DNA from: Candidatus Bathyarchaeota archaeon
GTDB lineage: Archaea > Thermoproteota > Bathyarchaeia > Bathyarchaeales > Bathycorpusculaceae
Direction of reading: 5' to 3'
DNA: 64,000 nucleotides
Assembly: GCA_003151735.1 (NCBI GenBank)
Contig: PLYI01000036.1
Span: forward strand, 1 to 64,000
Shown here: positions 41,350 to 49,768 of the stretch, one piece after another
Position numbering within the stretch: the first letter of the stretch is position 1
How the letters are laid out: every line of letters begins with the position of its first letter
Notes under the pieces: generated by a model
The model's database searches: none
What the model saw: the letters and a program-made list of their open reading frames with translations, nothing else
Told to the model about the DNA's origin: nothing
Made by a program: the position numbers and the translations under genes

Positions 41350-41700
41350 TTACCAGAAGCCACCCATCATTCCGCCTCCGCCCATCATGCCACCACCAAA
41401 TCCACCATACGCTCCCCGAGGAGCATTGTTGGTGTAAGGTCCAGGATTACCGTAAGATCCGTAACCGCCATTTGATCCGTAATTGTTGCTGTAGGATGCC
41501 GAGTTACCATTTTGTCCGTAGGTGCCGGATTGCGGATAGTTTCCTCCGCTGTTGCCTGTTACCCCTTGAGCCGAACTTCCATATGGTCCATAGTTGCCGT
41601 AAACCGTTGAGTTAACGAAGTATCCATAGACGACTACAACGCTCACAACAAGTAGAGCAGCTGCCAAAATAACCAATACAGTTTTTTCAACATTATTCAT
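41350..41700 (-). CDS. Surface protein rich in Gly, Asn, Tyr with terminal GGGMMGGGGMMGG (116 aa)
   Basis: I use the ATG at 41700 (MNNVEKTVLVILAAALLVVS), which has AGAGGTGA upstream; the longer frame adds 27 unlikely residues. A single signal/anchor segment is followed by a flexible Gly/Asn/Tyr/Ser-rich stretch and ends with two MM pairs in Gly. It would sit outside the membrane and may bind metal through methionines. The GTTTCA element at 41744-41779 links it to the PepSY-like genes. Confidence 0.65.
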   Translation of the reverse strand: MNNVEKTVLVILAAALLVVSVVVVYGYFVNSTVYGNYGPYGSSAQGVTGNSGGNYPQSGTYGQNGNSASYSNNYGSNGGYGSYGNPGPYTNNAPRGAYGGFGGGMMGGGGMMGGFW

Positions 41701-41743
41701 TTGATTCACCTCTATAATTCTAATAGCCTTTGGGTCGTTTAGA

Positions 41744-41779
41744 AGTTGGCTGAAACAGTACTGAAACAGTTTTAGAAAC
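41744..41779 (-). promoter_or_regulatory. GTTTCA direct-repeat element before the 41700 gene
   Basis: On the minus strand GTTTCT, GTTTCA and GTTTCA repeat at 12 and 11 bp intervals and run into GCCAACTTCTA. The last repeat lies about 50 bp before the start codon. Confidence 0.65.
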
Positions 41780-41817
41780 AATATTGAGATAAGTCTTTAG
41801 TCAAAAAATATTATTTT

Positions 41818-42420
41818 CTAATTTTGTTGGCTATTTTTTGCGACTATTGCCTTGAATATATCGTATGCAAGATTCTTATCCTGCTCTATTCTCCAGCCTG
41901 CTTTCTTAAGGCTTTCAACAGTTTCTCTATTGATGTTATCTAGCGGAGCTACAAGCGGATTTGCTTTATCCATCCAATACCCTAAAACCTTATTCTTGCT
42001 CTTTACATGTTCAATCATGAGTAACTTGCCTTCATTCTTTGATATTCTTCGCATTTCCTGCAACTTGCTAATTGGGTCAGACGCAGTGCACATTACTAAA
42101 GAAGAGAATAAGGTGTCAAAAGAATCATCTCTGAATGGCAGATAACTTATGTCGGCTAAGATTAATTCAAAGTCTCTTTTGTTTTCCTTGAGCTTGAATG
42201 TTGCTCTCTTAAGCATTCCTCTGCTTACTTCGATGGCAACTACTTGACTATTGGGCGGATAGTTCTTGATGCTATTGCCTGTCCCAAACCCAACCTCCAG
42301 AATTAGGCCTTTAGAGAAAAGCAGAATTTCCTTCCTATGCTTAGAAACAAACCATTCCGCAGGAAACGTGAGCGTATCGTAAATTTTTCCTACTCTATCA
42401 TAAGCAAAAGGCGCGGTCAT
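41818..42420 (-). CDS. SAM-dependent methyltransferase (UbiE/MenG-like, 200 aa)
   Basis: Motif I reads LILEVGFGTGNSIKNYPP and is followed by VVAIEVSRGML, LILADISYLPF and LLMIEHVKSKNKVLGYWMDK. It is a close paralogue of the 23229 gene, with the same start (YDRVGKIYD) and length. Its motif I is canonical where the other copy has Lys. The substrate is unknown. Confidence 0.82.
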   Translation of the reverse strand: MTAPFAYDRVGKIYDTLTFPAEWFVSKHRKEILLFSKGLILEVGFGTGNSIKNYPPNSQVVAIEVSRGMLKRATFKLKENKRDFELILADISYLPFRDDSFDTLFSSLVMCTASDPISKLQEMRRISKNEGKLLMIEHVKSKNKVLGYWMDKANPLVAPLDNINRETVESLKKAGWRIEQDKNLAYDIFKAIVAKNSQQN

Positions 42421-42600
42421 TTTTCAATCCCTATTTAGCCATAATTAGTTTGAGAATACTCATTTTATAACATTGAGGTGTTGGTTAATAGGTTGATTTT
42501 TTTTAAAAGGGCAGACAAGTAAAGATTTCTTTAAGGATAGCGGTTTTAAAGGAAAAAGAGAAAAACAAGCAATTAATTAAACCTTTTAGGTTGTGGATTG

Positions 42601-42924
42601 ATGAAAATAGGAATTGTGTTAAGTTCTAACGACCCTGAAGAGGTATGGAGCGCGTTTCGTTTTGGGAACCTATCTCTCAAAGAAAATCACTCAGTAAGAG
42701 TTTTTTTGGTGAATAAAGGCGTTGAGGCTGAAGACATCAAAAGCCAAAGATTCCCTGTACGAGAGCAACTCCAATCATTCATTGAAAACAAAGGCGAACT
42801 TCTCGCATGCGGCACCTGCATGAAAAACAGGCAAAAAGAAGAAAGCAACTTCTGCCCTATCGCAACAATGAATGACATGCTGGAAATCGTTGTAGAATCT
42901 GATAAACTCCTCACTTTTGGTTAG
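42601..42924 (+). CDS. DsrE-family protein (107 aa)
   Basis: The fold starts MKIGIVLSSNDPEEVWSAFR and carries LLACGTCMKNR, with the conserved Cys pair near position 83 used by DsrE-type sulfur carriers. I use the ATG at 42601 next to an in-frame TTG at 42598. DsrE proteins pass persulfide sulfur in sulfur relay paths. A cysteine desulfurase and an SQR-like oxidoreductase are encoded further along (49.7-52.1 kb), a matching context. Confidence 0.8.
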   Translation: MKIGIVLSSNDPEEVWSAFRFGNLSLKENHSVRVFLVNKGVEAEDIKSQRFPVREQLQSFIENKGELLACGTCMKNRQKEESNFCPIATMNDMLEIVVESDKLLTFG

Positions 42925-42984
42925 CTTCTGCTCTCCATTTCTTACTTTTCAAACTTGAATTAAAAAAGGGAACAAGCGCGCGCT

Positions 42985-44313
42985 TTAAGCTTGCCTTTTT
43001 CTCTTCAGAATTATAGCAGTCGCAACACTTGCAATCAGGATTGCTACTATCGCAATGACGACATACAAGATGATTTGGGTATTAGACGACGGAGAGGAAG
43101 AAGCGGAACCGGCGGTCTTAACCACGTAGTAATCGAAGCTGCCGGATCCAAAGGAAGTTGTTGTACCCGCTAATGCGTATCCTCCATCGCTCGTCTGAAC
43201 AACAGAGAACGCTGCATCATGTTTTGATCCTCCGTAGGTTTGATTCCACAACATGGCGCCTGCTGAATCTGTCCTGATAAGCCAAGCATCCTTGTCACCT
43301 GCGCCGAAAGAGCTTGTTGTGCCTGCTATTGCATATCCTCCGTCACTCGTCTGAACTACGGCAGACCCTACATTGTAGTTTGTTCCTCCGTAAGTTTGGT
43401 TCCACAGCATGTTACCCTCTGCATCAGTTTTAACAAGCCAGGCAAGATCGTTGCCGCTGCCAAAAGAGGTTGTTAAGCCTACAAGTGCGTATCCGCCGTC
43501 ACTCGTTTGCACTGCAGAAAATGCTTCATCATCGCTCGCTCCTCCATAAGTTTTGTTCCATTGCATGACACCTGCCAAATCAGTTTTAACAAACCAAAAA
43601 TCCTGTCCGCCAGCGCCGAAAGAGCTTGTTATGCCTGCTAGTGTGTATCCGCCGTCACTCGTTTGCACTGCAGAAAATGCTTCATCGTTGCCTTTTCCCC
43701 CGTAAGTTTGGTTCCACAACATATTGCCCTTTGAATCAACCCTAACAAGCCAGAAATGAATGCCACCAGCACTAAAAGAAGTTGTTGCGCCCGCTAGTGC
43801 GTATCCGCCGTCACTTGTCTGAACAACCGAGTACAAGTAATCCATGCCTGATCCTCCATAGGTTTTGTTCCAAAGCATATTGCCGGACGCGTCCGTTTTG
43901 ACGAGCCAACCATCGTCAGTCCCAGACGAGCTTGAAGTATTTGTGTAACCGGCTATTGCGTATCCTCCATCGCTTGTTTGAATTATGGAATTTGCCTCAT
44001 CGTCGCCAACTCCTCCATAGGTCTTATTCCACAGTATGTTTCCCAAAGAGTCAGTTTTAACAAGCCAAGCATCATAGCTGCCAGCGCCGAAAGAGTTTTC
44101 TGAACCTATTATTGCGTATCCTCCGTCACTCGTCTGTATAACCGCAGACGCCTCATCATCACCAGGTCCTCCAAAAATCTTGTACCAATACGCAGTTGGA
44201 GGTGAGGAGGATGTTGAGGCATGAACAGTTTGCACCAACATTCCAATTGGCAAAATAGCTACTAAAGCTGCGCTAATTAAAAGTAACGCGATTATTGTCT
44301 TCCATGTTTTCAT
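42985..44313 (-). CDS. Membrane-anchored seven-repeat surface protein (442 aa)
   Basis: After a signal peptide (about 1-33) come seven repeats of about 53 residues with the core VQTSDGGYALAGTTSSF, each followed by DxWLVKTDxxGNMLWNQTYG. The C-terminus ends with a membrane span and basic residues (IILKRKRQA). Seven blades of this size suggest a seven-bladed beta-propeller facing outside. The repeats are so alike that recent duplication within the gene is likely. Such propellers often bind ligands or cell-wall partners; no catalytic site is visible. The ATG at 44313 gives a good signal peptide. Confidence 0.75.
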   Translation of the reverse strand: MKTWKTIIALLLISAALVAILPIGMLVQTVHASTSSSPPTAYWYKIFGGPGDDEASAVIQTSDGGYAIIGSENSFGAGSYDAWLVKTDSLGNILWNKTYGGVGDDEANSIIQTSDGGYAIAGYTNTSSSSGTDDGWLVKTDASGNMLWNKTYGGSGMDYLYSVVQTSDGGYALAGATTSFSAGGIHFWLVRVDSKGNMLWNQTYGGKGNDEAFSAVQTSDGGYTLAGITSSFGAGGQDFWFVKTDLAGVMQWNKTYGGASDDEAFSAVQTSDGGYALVGLTTSFGSGNDLAWLVKTDAEGNMLWNQTYGGTNYNVGSAVVQTSDGGYAIAGTTSSFGAGDKDAWLIRTDSAGAMLWNQTYGGSKHDAAFSVVQTSDGGYALAGTTTSFGSGSFDYYVVKTAGSASSSPSSNTQIILYVVIAIVAILIASVATAIILKRKRQA

Positions 44314-44386
44314 TTCAATTCCTCGAAACAATCAAACATTAAATGTTAATAGGTTTTATATGAAACATTTCTGACCGTCTATTTTT

Positions 44387-44869
44387 TCACTCCATCTGAA
44401 TGATGGGTCCAGATGTGCTTTGTATCTTGAGCGCATGAAGGGCTTCCTTTGCATGTTTTGTTGGCCGCCACTGTGAAGAGTAAACGAGTTCGATGATGCC
44501 TTCTTTGTTTATGACAAATGTTGCTCTTCCAGGAACAACACCTAACGTGGAAGCTATACCGAATAGCTTTCTGACTTTGTTGTCTGGGTCGCTTAACAGA
44601 ATAAAAGGTAATCTGTGGCGTTTGGCGAATGATTTATGCGAATCCACAGCTTGGGAACTTATGCCTATTACTTCCGCTTCTAGTTCCTTGAAAGATTCAT
44701 ATCTATCCCTAAAAGCCTCAGCCTCTTTGGAGCAAACAGGTGATTCATCCATCGGATAAAAGAAAATAACTATGTTTGTTCCTAAAAATTGGGAAAGCCT
44801 AACAGGCATACCTGCGCTTGAAGAAAGGGAAAAATCAGGTGCCTTGTCTCCGGCTTTAAGTGTTGTCAA
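44387..44869 (-). CDS. Peroxiredoxin (PrxQ/BCP type, 160 aa)
   Basis: APDFSLSSSAG, VIFFYPMDESPVCSKEAEAF (with the peroxidatic Cys in the SPVC context) and the end of the AhpC/TSA fold are visible. The second Cys typical of some BCP proteins five residues on is Glu/Ala here, so it would be a 1-Cys or partner-reduced enzyme. It removes hydrogen peroxide and organic peroxides. It ends 55 bp before the surface protein gene. Confidence 0.88.
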   Translation of the reverse strand: MTTLKAGDKAPDFSLSSSAGMPVRLSQFLGTNIVIFFYPMDESPVCSKEAEAFRDRYESFKELEAEVIGISSQAVDSHKSFAKRHRLPFILLSDPDNKVRKLFGIASTLGVVPGRATFVINKEGIIELVYSSQWRPTKHAKEALHALKIQSTSGPIIQME

Positions 44870-44882
44870 GCAGTCATCGCCT

Positions 44883-45281
44883 TTAGTATGTGACGTCTTT
44901 TTTCATCTGTTCGTACTGTTCTTTACTTATTTCTCCTCTGGCGTATCTTTGTCGCAGTATTTCCATAGCGTTTTCCCTATCTCTATATGGGCTGTAGTGT
45001 CTGTAGTGGTCTCCGCCGTAGCCTCCGCCGAATCCGCGCCATATAGCATAGCCTACTATGACCAGTATGATTAGTCCTATTGGCATAATGAAGATCATTG
45101 ATAAGCCTCCGCCTCCGCCCATCATGCCGCCATATCCTCCATATCCGCCGTATCCATAGTTGGGGTTTGTAGATGATAAGTAGGCGAAAACTGCAATAAG
45201 TATAACTGCGACTGCTATTACAACAGCGACTATTGCGATTATTGATGTTGGGAACTTTCCTCTATCGGAATCTCTTTGCAT
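44883..45281 (-). CDS. SHOCT-domain membrane protein with MMGG segment (132 aa)
   Basis: Two membrane segments (about 13-33 and 60-80) flank a loop YGGYGGYGGMMGGGGG. The C-terminal 30 residues (AMEILRQRYARGEISKEQYE) form a SHOCT domain, a short oligomerisation motif. It is one more member of the MMGG group with the GTTTCA element upstream (45331). It stops 13 bp before the peroxiredoxin gene starts, so they share a transcript, linking the group to oxidative stress. Confidence 0.75.
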   Translation of the reverse strand: MQRDSDRGKFPTSIIAIVAVVIAVAVILIAVFAYLSSTNPNYGYGGYGGYGGMMGGGGGLSMIFIMPIGLIILVIVGYAIWRGFGGGYGGDHYRHYSPYRDRENAMEILRQRYARGEISKEQYEQMKKDVTY

Positions 45282-45330
45282 ATTTTTTACCTTGTTATCC
45301 TACTTGTCAACAGGCGATATAATTATTGCC

Positions 45331-45348
45331 TGAAACAGTTAGTGAAAC
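45331..45348 (-). promoter_or_regulatory. GTTTCA direct-repeat element before the 45281 gene
   Basis: On the minus strand GTTTCA occurs twice, 12 bp apart, followed by GGCAATAA. The second copy lies 50 bp upstream of the start. The GCCAACT part has drifted. Confidence 0.55.
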
Positions 45349-45761
45349 AGTTTTAATTTGTAATTAGCTGCTTCGCTACTTTATTTTTATGACTTTGAAC
45401 GCAACAGTTATTTTTAATTTAAGGTTTTTTCGTGACAACTAACCTAAATTTCGCACATTGGCGTTTGCATTCTCATAATTGGAATAGTCGACCTGGAACA
45501 AAAAACTATTACAAAAAGATTATTTGAGTTCAGCTTGAACTTTTATTATGTGCGTCCTTGAATAGATTGCTAGACAGCGCTCAGCAACATCAGTATTGTC
45601 TCAAGTTTCTTTTAGTCGGAGTTCTCGCTTTGAGCATCTAGTTGAATCTTTAGTCCTTCCATTATTGGTTGGTCTTCATGGTAGCTTCGTGTGTATGTGG
45701 TTGCACGTGGAAAGAGCCATCCAAGGATAGAATCCAAATCCCCATAACTTGCACAATTTTA
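45349..45761. other. Intergenic region holding a possible coding remnant
   Basis: On the minus strand the frame of the 45762 gene stays open after its TGA and a second stop for about 49 codons (to a TAA at 45612-45614), encoding DSILGWLFPRATTYTRSY and more. It may be a remnant of a longer C-terminus or chance. The remainder (45349-45611) shows nothing I can name. Confidence 0.35.
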
Positions 45762-47099
45762 TCACATCACTATAGTACTGGATTCGGGACTCTCGTACAT
45801 CATGACGCGGCATTCTGAAGTCATGTTTGCAAAAGAATCTGAAAAGGGCAGAGATAGCTCATTATTCTGAAGAGTAGTGACACTTTGATTCCAGTAGTAA
45901 ACTTGTGGATATTTGCCTTCAACCGGAAAAGCAGAGTCCACATAAACTATGTCCAGACGCAAACCGTACACTGAAATAAGGTTCTGCGTGATATTCCAGA
46001 TTTGAGCAGAGTTCTCGTCTGGTCCCCAGTACCCCCATATCCGGTCATCTGGACGTCTCAAGCCGAAGCCGTAGTTAGCTGGCAAGACTAATGCCGCTTG
46101 AGCTTGACTAAAGTCTGGTAGGTTTGTGCGTGGCGTTTGCATTATGGTGTTCCAGAATTTTTGCAGGGCTACAAAGTGCTCATCCTGCAGTGTACCATAG
46201 GGATTGCCCGTCAGCTGTGGATAGTTGAAGAGTATCACATATTTTGCGCCTGCTTCGTAAGCTGTTAGCATCTGGTTGTAGACTGCATCTCCAGTGTCAA
46301 GGTAAGGCGGCTGAGTATACTTCCATGTTATGATTGCACCCCATGCCTTGTTCTGCATTTGCGCGGCACCTCTTATCAAGTCGATGTTTTGAGTAATGCT
46401 TTCGTTCCACCCAAGCTGGGTAAGCATAACGTCATATCCGCCTTTGTAGTCAAACCAGTAAAGAGCATAATCAGAAGAGAAAATTGTAAGCGAGCTGTTC
46501 TTTAGCGGTGCAAGGTTGCGCTCAATTGCGGCTTGAGATAGCTCTGCCGCTTGGTCATAGTCATGAGGGTAAGTCCCATTCAGAATGCCGTCAATGGCGA
46601 AAGCATGGGTCTGATACACAGTTGAATTCTCTAATTTTTGTGCGGTAAAGTATCCGGTCCAGTTATAGTCAAGTGGGATTCCGCTTGGTTCATCATCGAG
46701 GTAAACGCCGAGCAATTTGTCTCCCCACTGCTGCTTAGCCATGTTTAACCATTGTAGCTGCCAAGGGTTCTGGGTGTCAAGGTAGCCAAAATAGACTATG
46801 ATGTTTAGTCCAGCGTCTATTGCGTATTCGCTTATTTGAGTTAGCTCAGTCTCGTTTTTGCTGACTGGCCCAGACTGTATAACAAAGAGGTTAGTGTATG
46901 ATTTTACTCTGTCTATGAGCAACTTTGCATCTGCAGTTGTGTTTCCTCCGAAGGTTACCCCAACATAGAATGGCGAATTCTTGCCAATCGTTAATGTTGA
47001 GTTCTCTGAGAATGCAAAACCTATGTTAACCGCAAAGGTAACTAAGAGCAATGCCAGCAAGGCACCAGTGACTACTCCAAGTTTTCTTTTCCTATTCAT
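45762..47099 (-). CDS. Secreted TIM-barrel (glycoside hydrolase-like) protein (445 aa)
   Basis: A signal peptide (KLGVVTGALLALLLVTFAVN) is followed by a large soluble domain with alternating strands and helices. LLGVYLDDEPSG has acidic residues placed like those at the end of a barrel strand, and AGLNIIVYFGYL, WGAIITWKYTQPP and YVILFNYPQL fit further strands. Asn-x-Ser/Thr sites are common, suggesting surface glycosylation. A sugar-degrading or sugar-binding role is likely but the family number is not clear to me. The end is abrupt, without the membrane anchor many relatives have. Confidence 0.6.
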   Translation of the reverse strand: MNRKRKLGVVTGALLALLLVTFAVNIGFAFSENSTLTIGKNSPFYVGVTFGGNTTADAKLLIDRVKSYTNLFVIQSGPVSKNETELTQISEYAIDAGLNIIVYFGYLDTQNPWQLQWLNMAKQQWGDKLLGVYLDDEPSGIPLDYNWTGYFTAQKLENSTVYQTHAFAIDGILNGTYPHDYDQAAELSQAAIERNLAPLKNSSLTIFSSDYALYWFDYKGGYDVMLTQLGWNESITQNIDLIRGAAQMQNKAWGAIITWKYTQPPYLDTGDAVYNQMLTAYEAGAKYVILFNYPQLTGNPYGTLQDEHFVALQKFWNTIMQTPRTNLPDFSQAQAALVLPANYGFGLRRPDDRIWGYWGPDENSAQIWNITQNLISVYGLRLDIVYVDSAFPVEGKYPQVYYWNQSVTTLQNNELSLPFSDSFANMTSECRVMMYESPESSTIVM

Positions 47100-47228
47100 G
47101 TGATTTCACCAATTGTCAACAGTTGATTTTTCCACCATAGCCTTGCCTTTGACAGCTTGTGGTTTCAAAGAAAAAATAAAAAGGGGTTGTGGGGATGACT
47201 TCATAGTTTGTCAGTTCTTTTTTTTGGT

Positions 47229-47984
47229 TTAGCTTACGTCTATTGCTTGTATGAAGGTTCCGTGCCAAGTGTGATACCAGACTTGTCCGCTGTATCCGTT
47301 GACGCTCATCATGCCGTAGTTGGTGCCGTTAACCATAGCCATAACGTGGTAGTACCCATAGAACGGGAAGACCTCTCCAACTGTAGCCCCAGCTATGTTA
47401 TTGTTTAGCCATTGTTGTGCGTTTGCTTTAGCTTGATCGGCTGACACCGGCATTGACGCTGTCGGCGTTCCTGCAAAGAAGCCCATCATCCCGCTCATCA
47501 TACCGTACTTTGCGTTCCACATCATGTTAGGACCCATCTCAGGATATATGCTGCCACTATACTTGTCGACGAGCATTTCAAAAGCGCCTATGCCCGTGCT
47601 TTTCTCATAATATTGAACGTAGAAGTTCTGTGAGTACTCTTCTATTTCTTTCACAGCCAAATCAGGATTGTTCACCGCTGACAGGTAATTCGTTGCGATT
47701 GTCTCAGCAGTAGTGATGTTTAGCGGGGTTACGTATGTTCCGTTAACATAGATTGGTGGACTGTAGCTATATCCGCCGCCATAGCCTCCCATCATACCGC
47801 CACCTCCCATCATACCACCGTAACCGTAGCCGTTGCCCCCGTAGGGATAGATGATTCTCGTGTTTGTTCCATATTGGGTATATGTTCCGGTTCGGTTGAC
47901 CAAGAAAGCGAATGCTGTGGCTGTGACTAACGAAACTGCCACGACTGCAAGTGTTATTATAGTTATTATTTTCAAAGCTTTCAT
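47229..47984 (-). CDS. Secreted Met/Gly-rich protein with two PepSY-like blocks (251 aa)
   Basis: The layout repeats that of the 30754 and 62502 genes: a signal peptide (KIITIITLAVVAVSLVTATA), YGGMMGGGGMMGGYGGG, then VKEIEEYSQNFYVQYYEKST and the final block GYSGQVWYHTWHGTF. It is divergent from the ArsR regulator at 48135 and shares a 150-bp region that contains both a GTTTCA element and the ArsR dyad. The product would lie on the cell surface and may bind copper or another soft metal. Confidence 0.75.
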   Translation of the reverse strand: MKALKIITIITLAVVAVSLVTATAFAFLVNRTGTYTQYGTNTRIIYPYGGNGYGYGGMMGGGGMMGGYGGGYSYSPPIYVNGTYVTPLNITTAETIATNYLSAVNNPDLAVKEIEEYSQNFYVQYYEKSTGIGAFEMLVDKYSGSIYPEMGPNMMWNAKYGMMSGMMGFFAGTPTASMPVSADQAKANAQQWLNNNIAGATVGEVFPFYGYYHVMAMVNGTNYGMMSVNGYSGQVWYHTWHGTFIQAIDVS

Positions 47985-48028
47985 TCAAATCATCTCTACC
48001 AAACATAGTAGCCTGCGAAGGGTATAGA

Positions 48029-48052
48029 AGTTGGCTGAAACAAAAGTGAAAC
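48029..48052 (-). promoter_or_regulatory. GTTTCA direct-repeat element before the 47984 gene
   Basis: On the minus strand GTTTCA repeats 11 bp apart and runs into GCCAACTTCTATA; the second repeat ends about 50 bp before the start codon. Confidence 0.65.
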
Positions 48053-48120
48053 AGTTTTTGGTGTGTATTTCAAATGTTGCTTAAGATTTTTGTAGCAGAA
48101 AGCCTTATAGGTTTATTCAT

Positions 48121-48138
48121 ACATACGAATATGTATGT
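48121..48138. promoter_or_regulatory. ArsR-type dyad ACATAC-N6-GTATGT over the 48135 start
   Basis: A perfect 6-bp inverted repeat with a 6-bp spacer covers the start codon of the ArsR gene and lies upstream of the minus-strand TATA (CCTATAAGG near 48100). This is the expected place for autorepression plus control of the divergent PepSY-like gene. Confidence 0.6.
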
Positions 48139-48476
48139 CATTTGATAATAAGAGAATTTTCCAATTACATGCTGAAATCTGCAAAACTTTCTCAAGCCCA
48201 ATCAGACTTGAGATTCTGTCCAAGCTTAGAGACGGAAAAAAATCAGTCAACGAAATCGCCGCCCTTACAGGAGTCCGCCAAGCCACCATTTCGCAGCACC
48301 TTGCCGTGCTAAGACAGAGAGGTGTTGTCTCGACAGAAAGAGATGGTATCAATGTCTTCTATAAAGTTGCCAATCCTAAAATTACACAGGCGTGCGATTT
48401 AATGCGTGAAGTTCTTTTTGAAAACATAGCGGTTATGAATGAAATATCCTTAAGGGAGGTTAAAACCAACATATGA
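48135..48476 (+). CDS. ArsR/SmtB-type repressor (113 aa)
   Basis: A classical ArsR winged helix: FSSPIRLEILSKLRDGKKSV, IAALTGVRQATISQHLAVLR, and a wing GINVFYKVANP. The metal-binding Cys pairs of well-known ArsR proteins are missing; only Cys16 near the N-terminus and Cys in TQACDLMREV could serve. A paralogue is at 63399. It overlaps the next gene by 4 bp. The dyad at 48121 is its likely operator. Confidence 0.87.
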   Translation: MSFDNKRIFQLHAEICKTFSSPIRLEILSKLRDGKKSVNEIAALTGVRQATISQHLAVLRQRGVVSTERDGINVFYKVANPKITQACDLMREVLFENIAVMNEISLREVKTNI

Positions 48477-49144
48477 AAAGTAGCAAAATCATTCTAATAA
48501 CCTTGATAGTTCTGGCTATTGTTCTGGCAGCTGTTTCAGTTTTCGCATTCGTTTATGCAGCAAGCACCACCGCCGCGTCCCCGAGTACAACAAACGGGTA
48601 TTACCCCAATGGAATGACTGGAAATGATTGGAGCGGGATGAGCAGTATGATGGGCGGAAACTGGAATCAATCTTCAACTGTTCAAACCTCAGCCACCAAT
48701 CAAAACGCAATCTTGCCATTAATTGGGTTTGTAGCCTTGATTGGAGCTGCCTTAACTGGCGTGGGTGGAACGGTGTATTTCTTTAAGGTTCCCAAAATCG
48801 GAATAACTGAACCCGTAGCCATTAGTGCAGTCAACAGTTTACCTCAGGGACCTGTGGCGCCCTACGAGTCCGTGTCCAAGACATTGACAGTTGAAGAACG
48901 AACTGTTCTGGATATTTTGGTTTCGCATGATGGCACATACCTCCAGAAGTACATACGAGCTGAAACTGGACTAAGTAGGCTTAAGATCCACCGGATAGTT
49001 TCACGCTTAGCCGAAAGAGGCATTGTCACTTTGGAGAAGTCTGGAAACACCAATGAAGTACACCTTTCCAGCTGGCTCCAAAATTCGTGGTCACCAGTAC
49101 AAAAACATGATGAACGCATGAAGAATATTGAAATTTCAGCATAG
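48473..49144 (+). CDS. Membrane-tethered winged-helix regulator with Met-rich outside loop (223 aa)
   Basis: Two membrane segments (about 5-28 and 82-104) enclose an outside loop with NGMTGNDWSGMSSMMGGNWN. The C-terminal cytoplasmic part has a wHTH (VEERTVLDILVSHDGTYLQK, then LSRLKIHRIVSRLAERGIVT). The gene overlaps the ArsR gene (ATGA). The plan suggests a one-component sensor: methionines outside bind metal and the DNA-binding domain responds inside. I know no named family with precisely this layout. Confidence 0.75.
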   Translation: MKSSKIILITLIVLAIVLAAVSVFAFVYAASTTAASPSTTNGYYPNGMTGNDWSGMSSMMGGNWNQSSTVQTSATNQNAILPLIGFVALIGAALTGVGGTVYFFKVPKIGITEPVAISAVNSLPQGPVAPYESVSKTLTVEERTVLDILVSHDGTYLQKYIRAETGLSRLKIHRIVSRLAERGIVTLEKSGNTNEVHLSSWLQNSWSPVQKHDERMKNIEISA

Positions 49145-49157
49145 GAAGACGGAAATT

Positions 49158-49328
49158 ATGTTTGGATTTGGTTGTGGATGTGGAAGCGGGGATAGTTCAG
49201 GAAGAAGAGAGACACGAAGAGAAGTAATAACTAGAGAAGTTGTGCTAATTCCCTGCCAGTACTGCGGCGGACTAATGCCGCAAACCGCAATTTTCTGCCC
49301 TAACTGTGGAGCCAGAAGAAAAAACTGA
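49158..49328 (+). CDS. Small zinc-ribbon protein (56 aa)
   Basis: Starting at the ATG at 49158 (MFGFGCGCGSGDSSG), the protein has two cysteines near its N-terminus and a C-terminal zinc ribbon CQYCGGLMPQTAIFCPNCGA. A longer frame overlaps the regulator gene and is less likely. A paralogue with the same order is at 63794, also downstream of an ArsR gene. Possible roles are metal storage or protein binding. Confidence 0.7.
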   Translation: MFGFGCGCGSGDSSGRRETRREVITREVVLIPCQYCGGLMPQTAIFCPNCGARRKN

Positions 49329-49412
49329 ATAAGAGTTTTGATGTTCATGAAAAAGGCAAGAACGACAACATAGTGAAAGAAAAGTCAAAAATGAAAAAGC
49401 GAGTTGGAAGAA

Positions 49413-49742
49413 ATGAAAGTTGGAATAATTCGATGTCAACAAACTGAGATATACTGTCCAGCCACATCCTGCATTTCAGTTGCAGTTAAAGGCGAAGGAA
49501 ACTTCGCCGAATCCGGACCTGCCGAAATCATAGGTATCAACAGTTGCGGTGGCTGTCCAGGCAAACAGGTCTATGCTAGAGCACTGGAAATGAAATTGAG
49601 AGGCGCTGACAAAATTGCCTTCGCATCATGCATCGCCAAGGGAGCACCAGACTATCTTGGTTTTCCCTGCCCCTTCGCCCTAAAACTCAAGAAGATCGTT
49701 GAAGAAAAAGTTGAAATCGGCACCATAGAGTGGACGCATTAG
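49413..49742 (+). CDS. CGGC-domain protein (109 aa)
   Basis: The product matches the CGGC family: VGIIRCQQTEIYCPATSC, INSCGGCPGKQVYARALEM and FASCIAKGAP, with a total of seven cysteines in the expected spacing. The family is thought to bind metal or iron-sulfur clusters. I use the ATG at 49413; an in-frame TTG lies 9 bp upstream. It ends in the region overlapping the upstream extension of the oxidoreductase gene, so they are likely co-transcribed. Confidence 0.85.
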   Translation: MKVGIIRCQQTEIYCPATSCISVAVKGEGNFAESGPAEIIGINSCGGCPGKQVYARALEMKLRGADKIAFASCIAKGAPDYLGFPCPFALKLKKIVEEKVEIGTIEWTH

Positions 49743-49768
49743 ATTCAAAATACGAGAGATCAACAACT

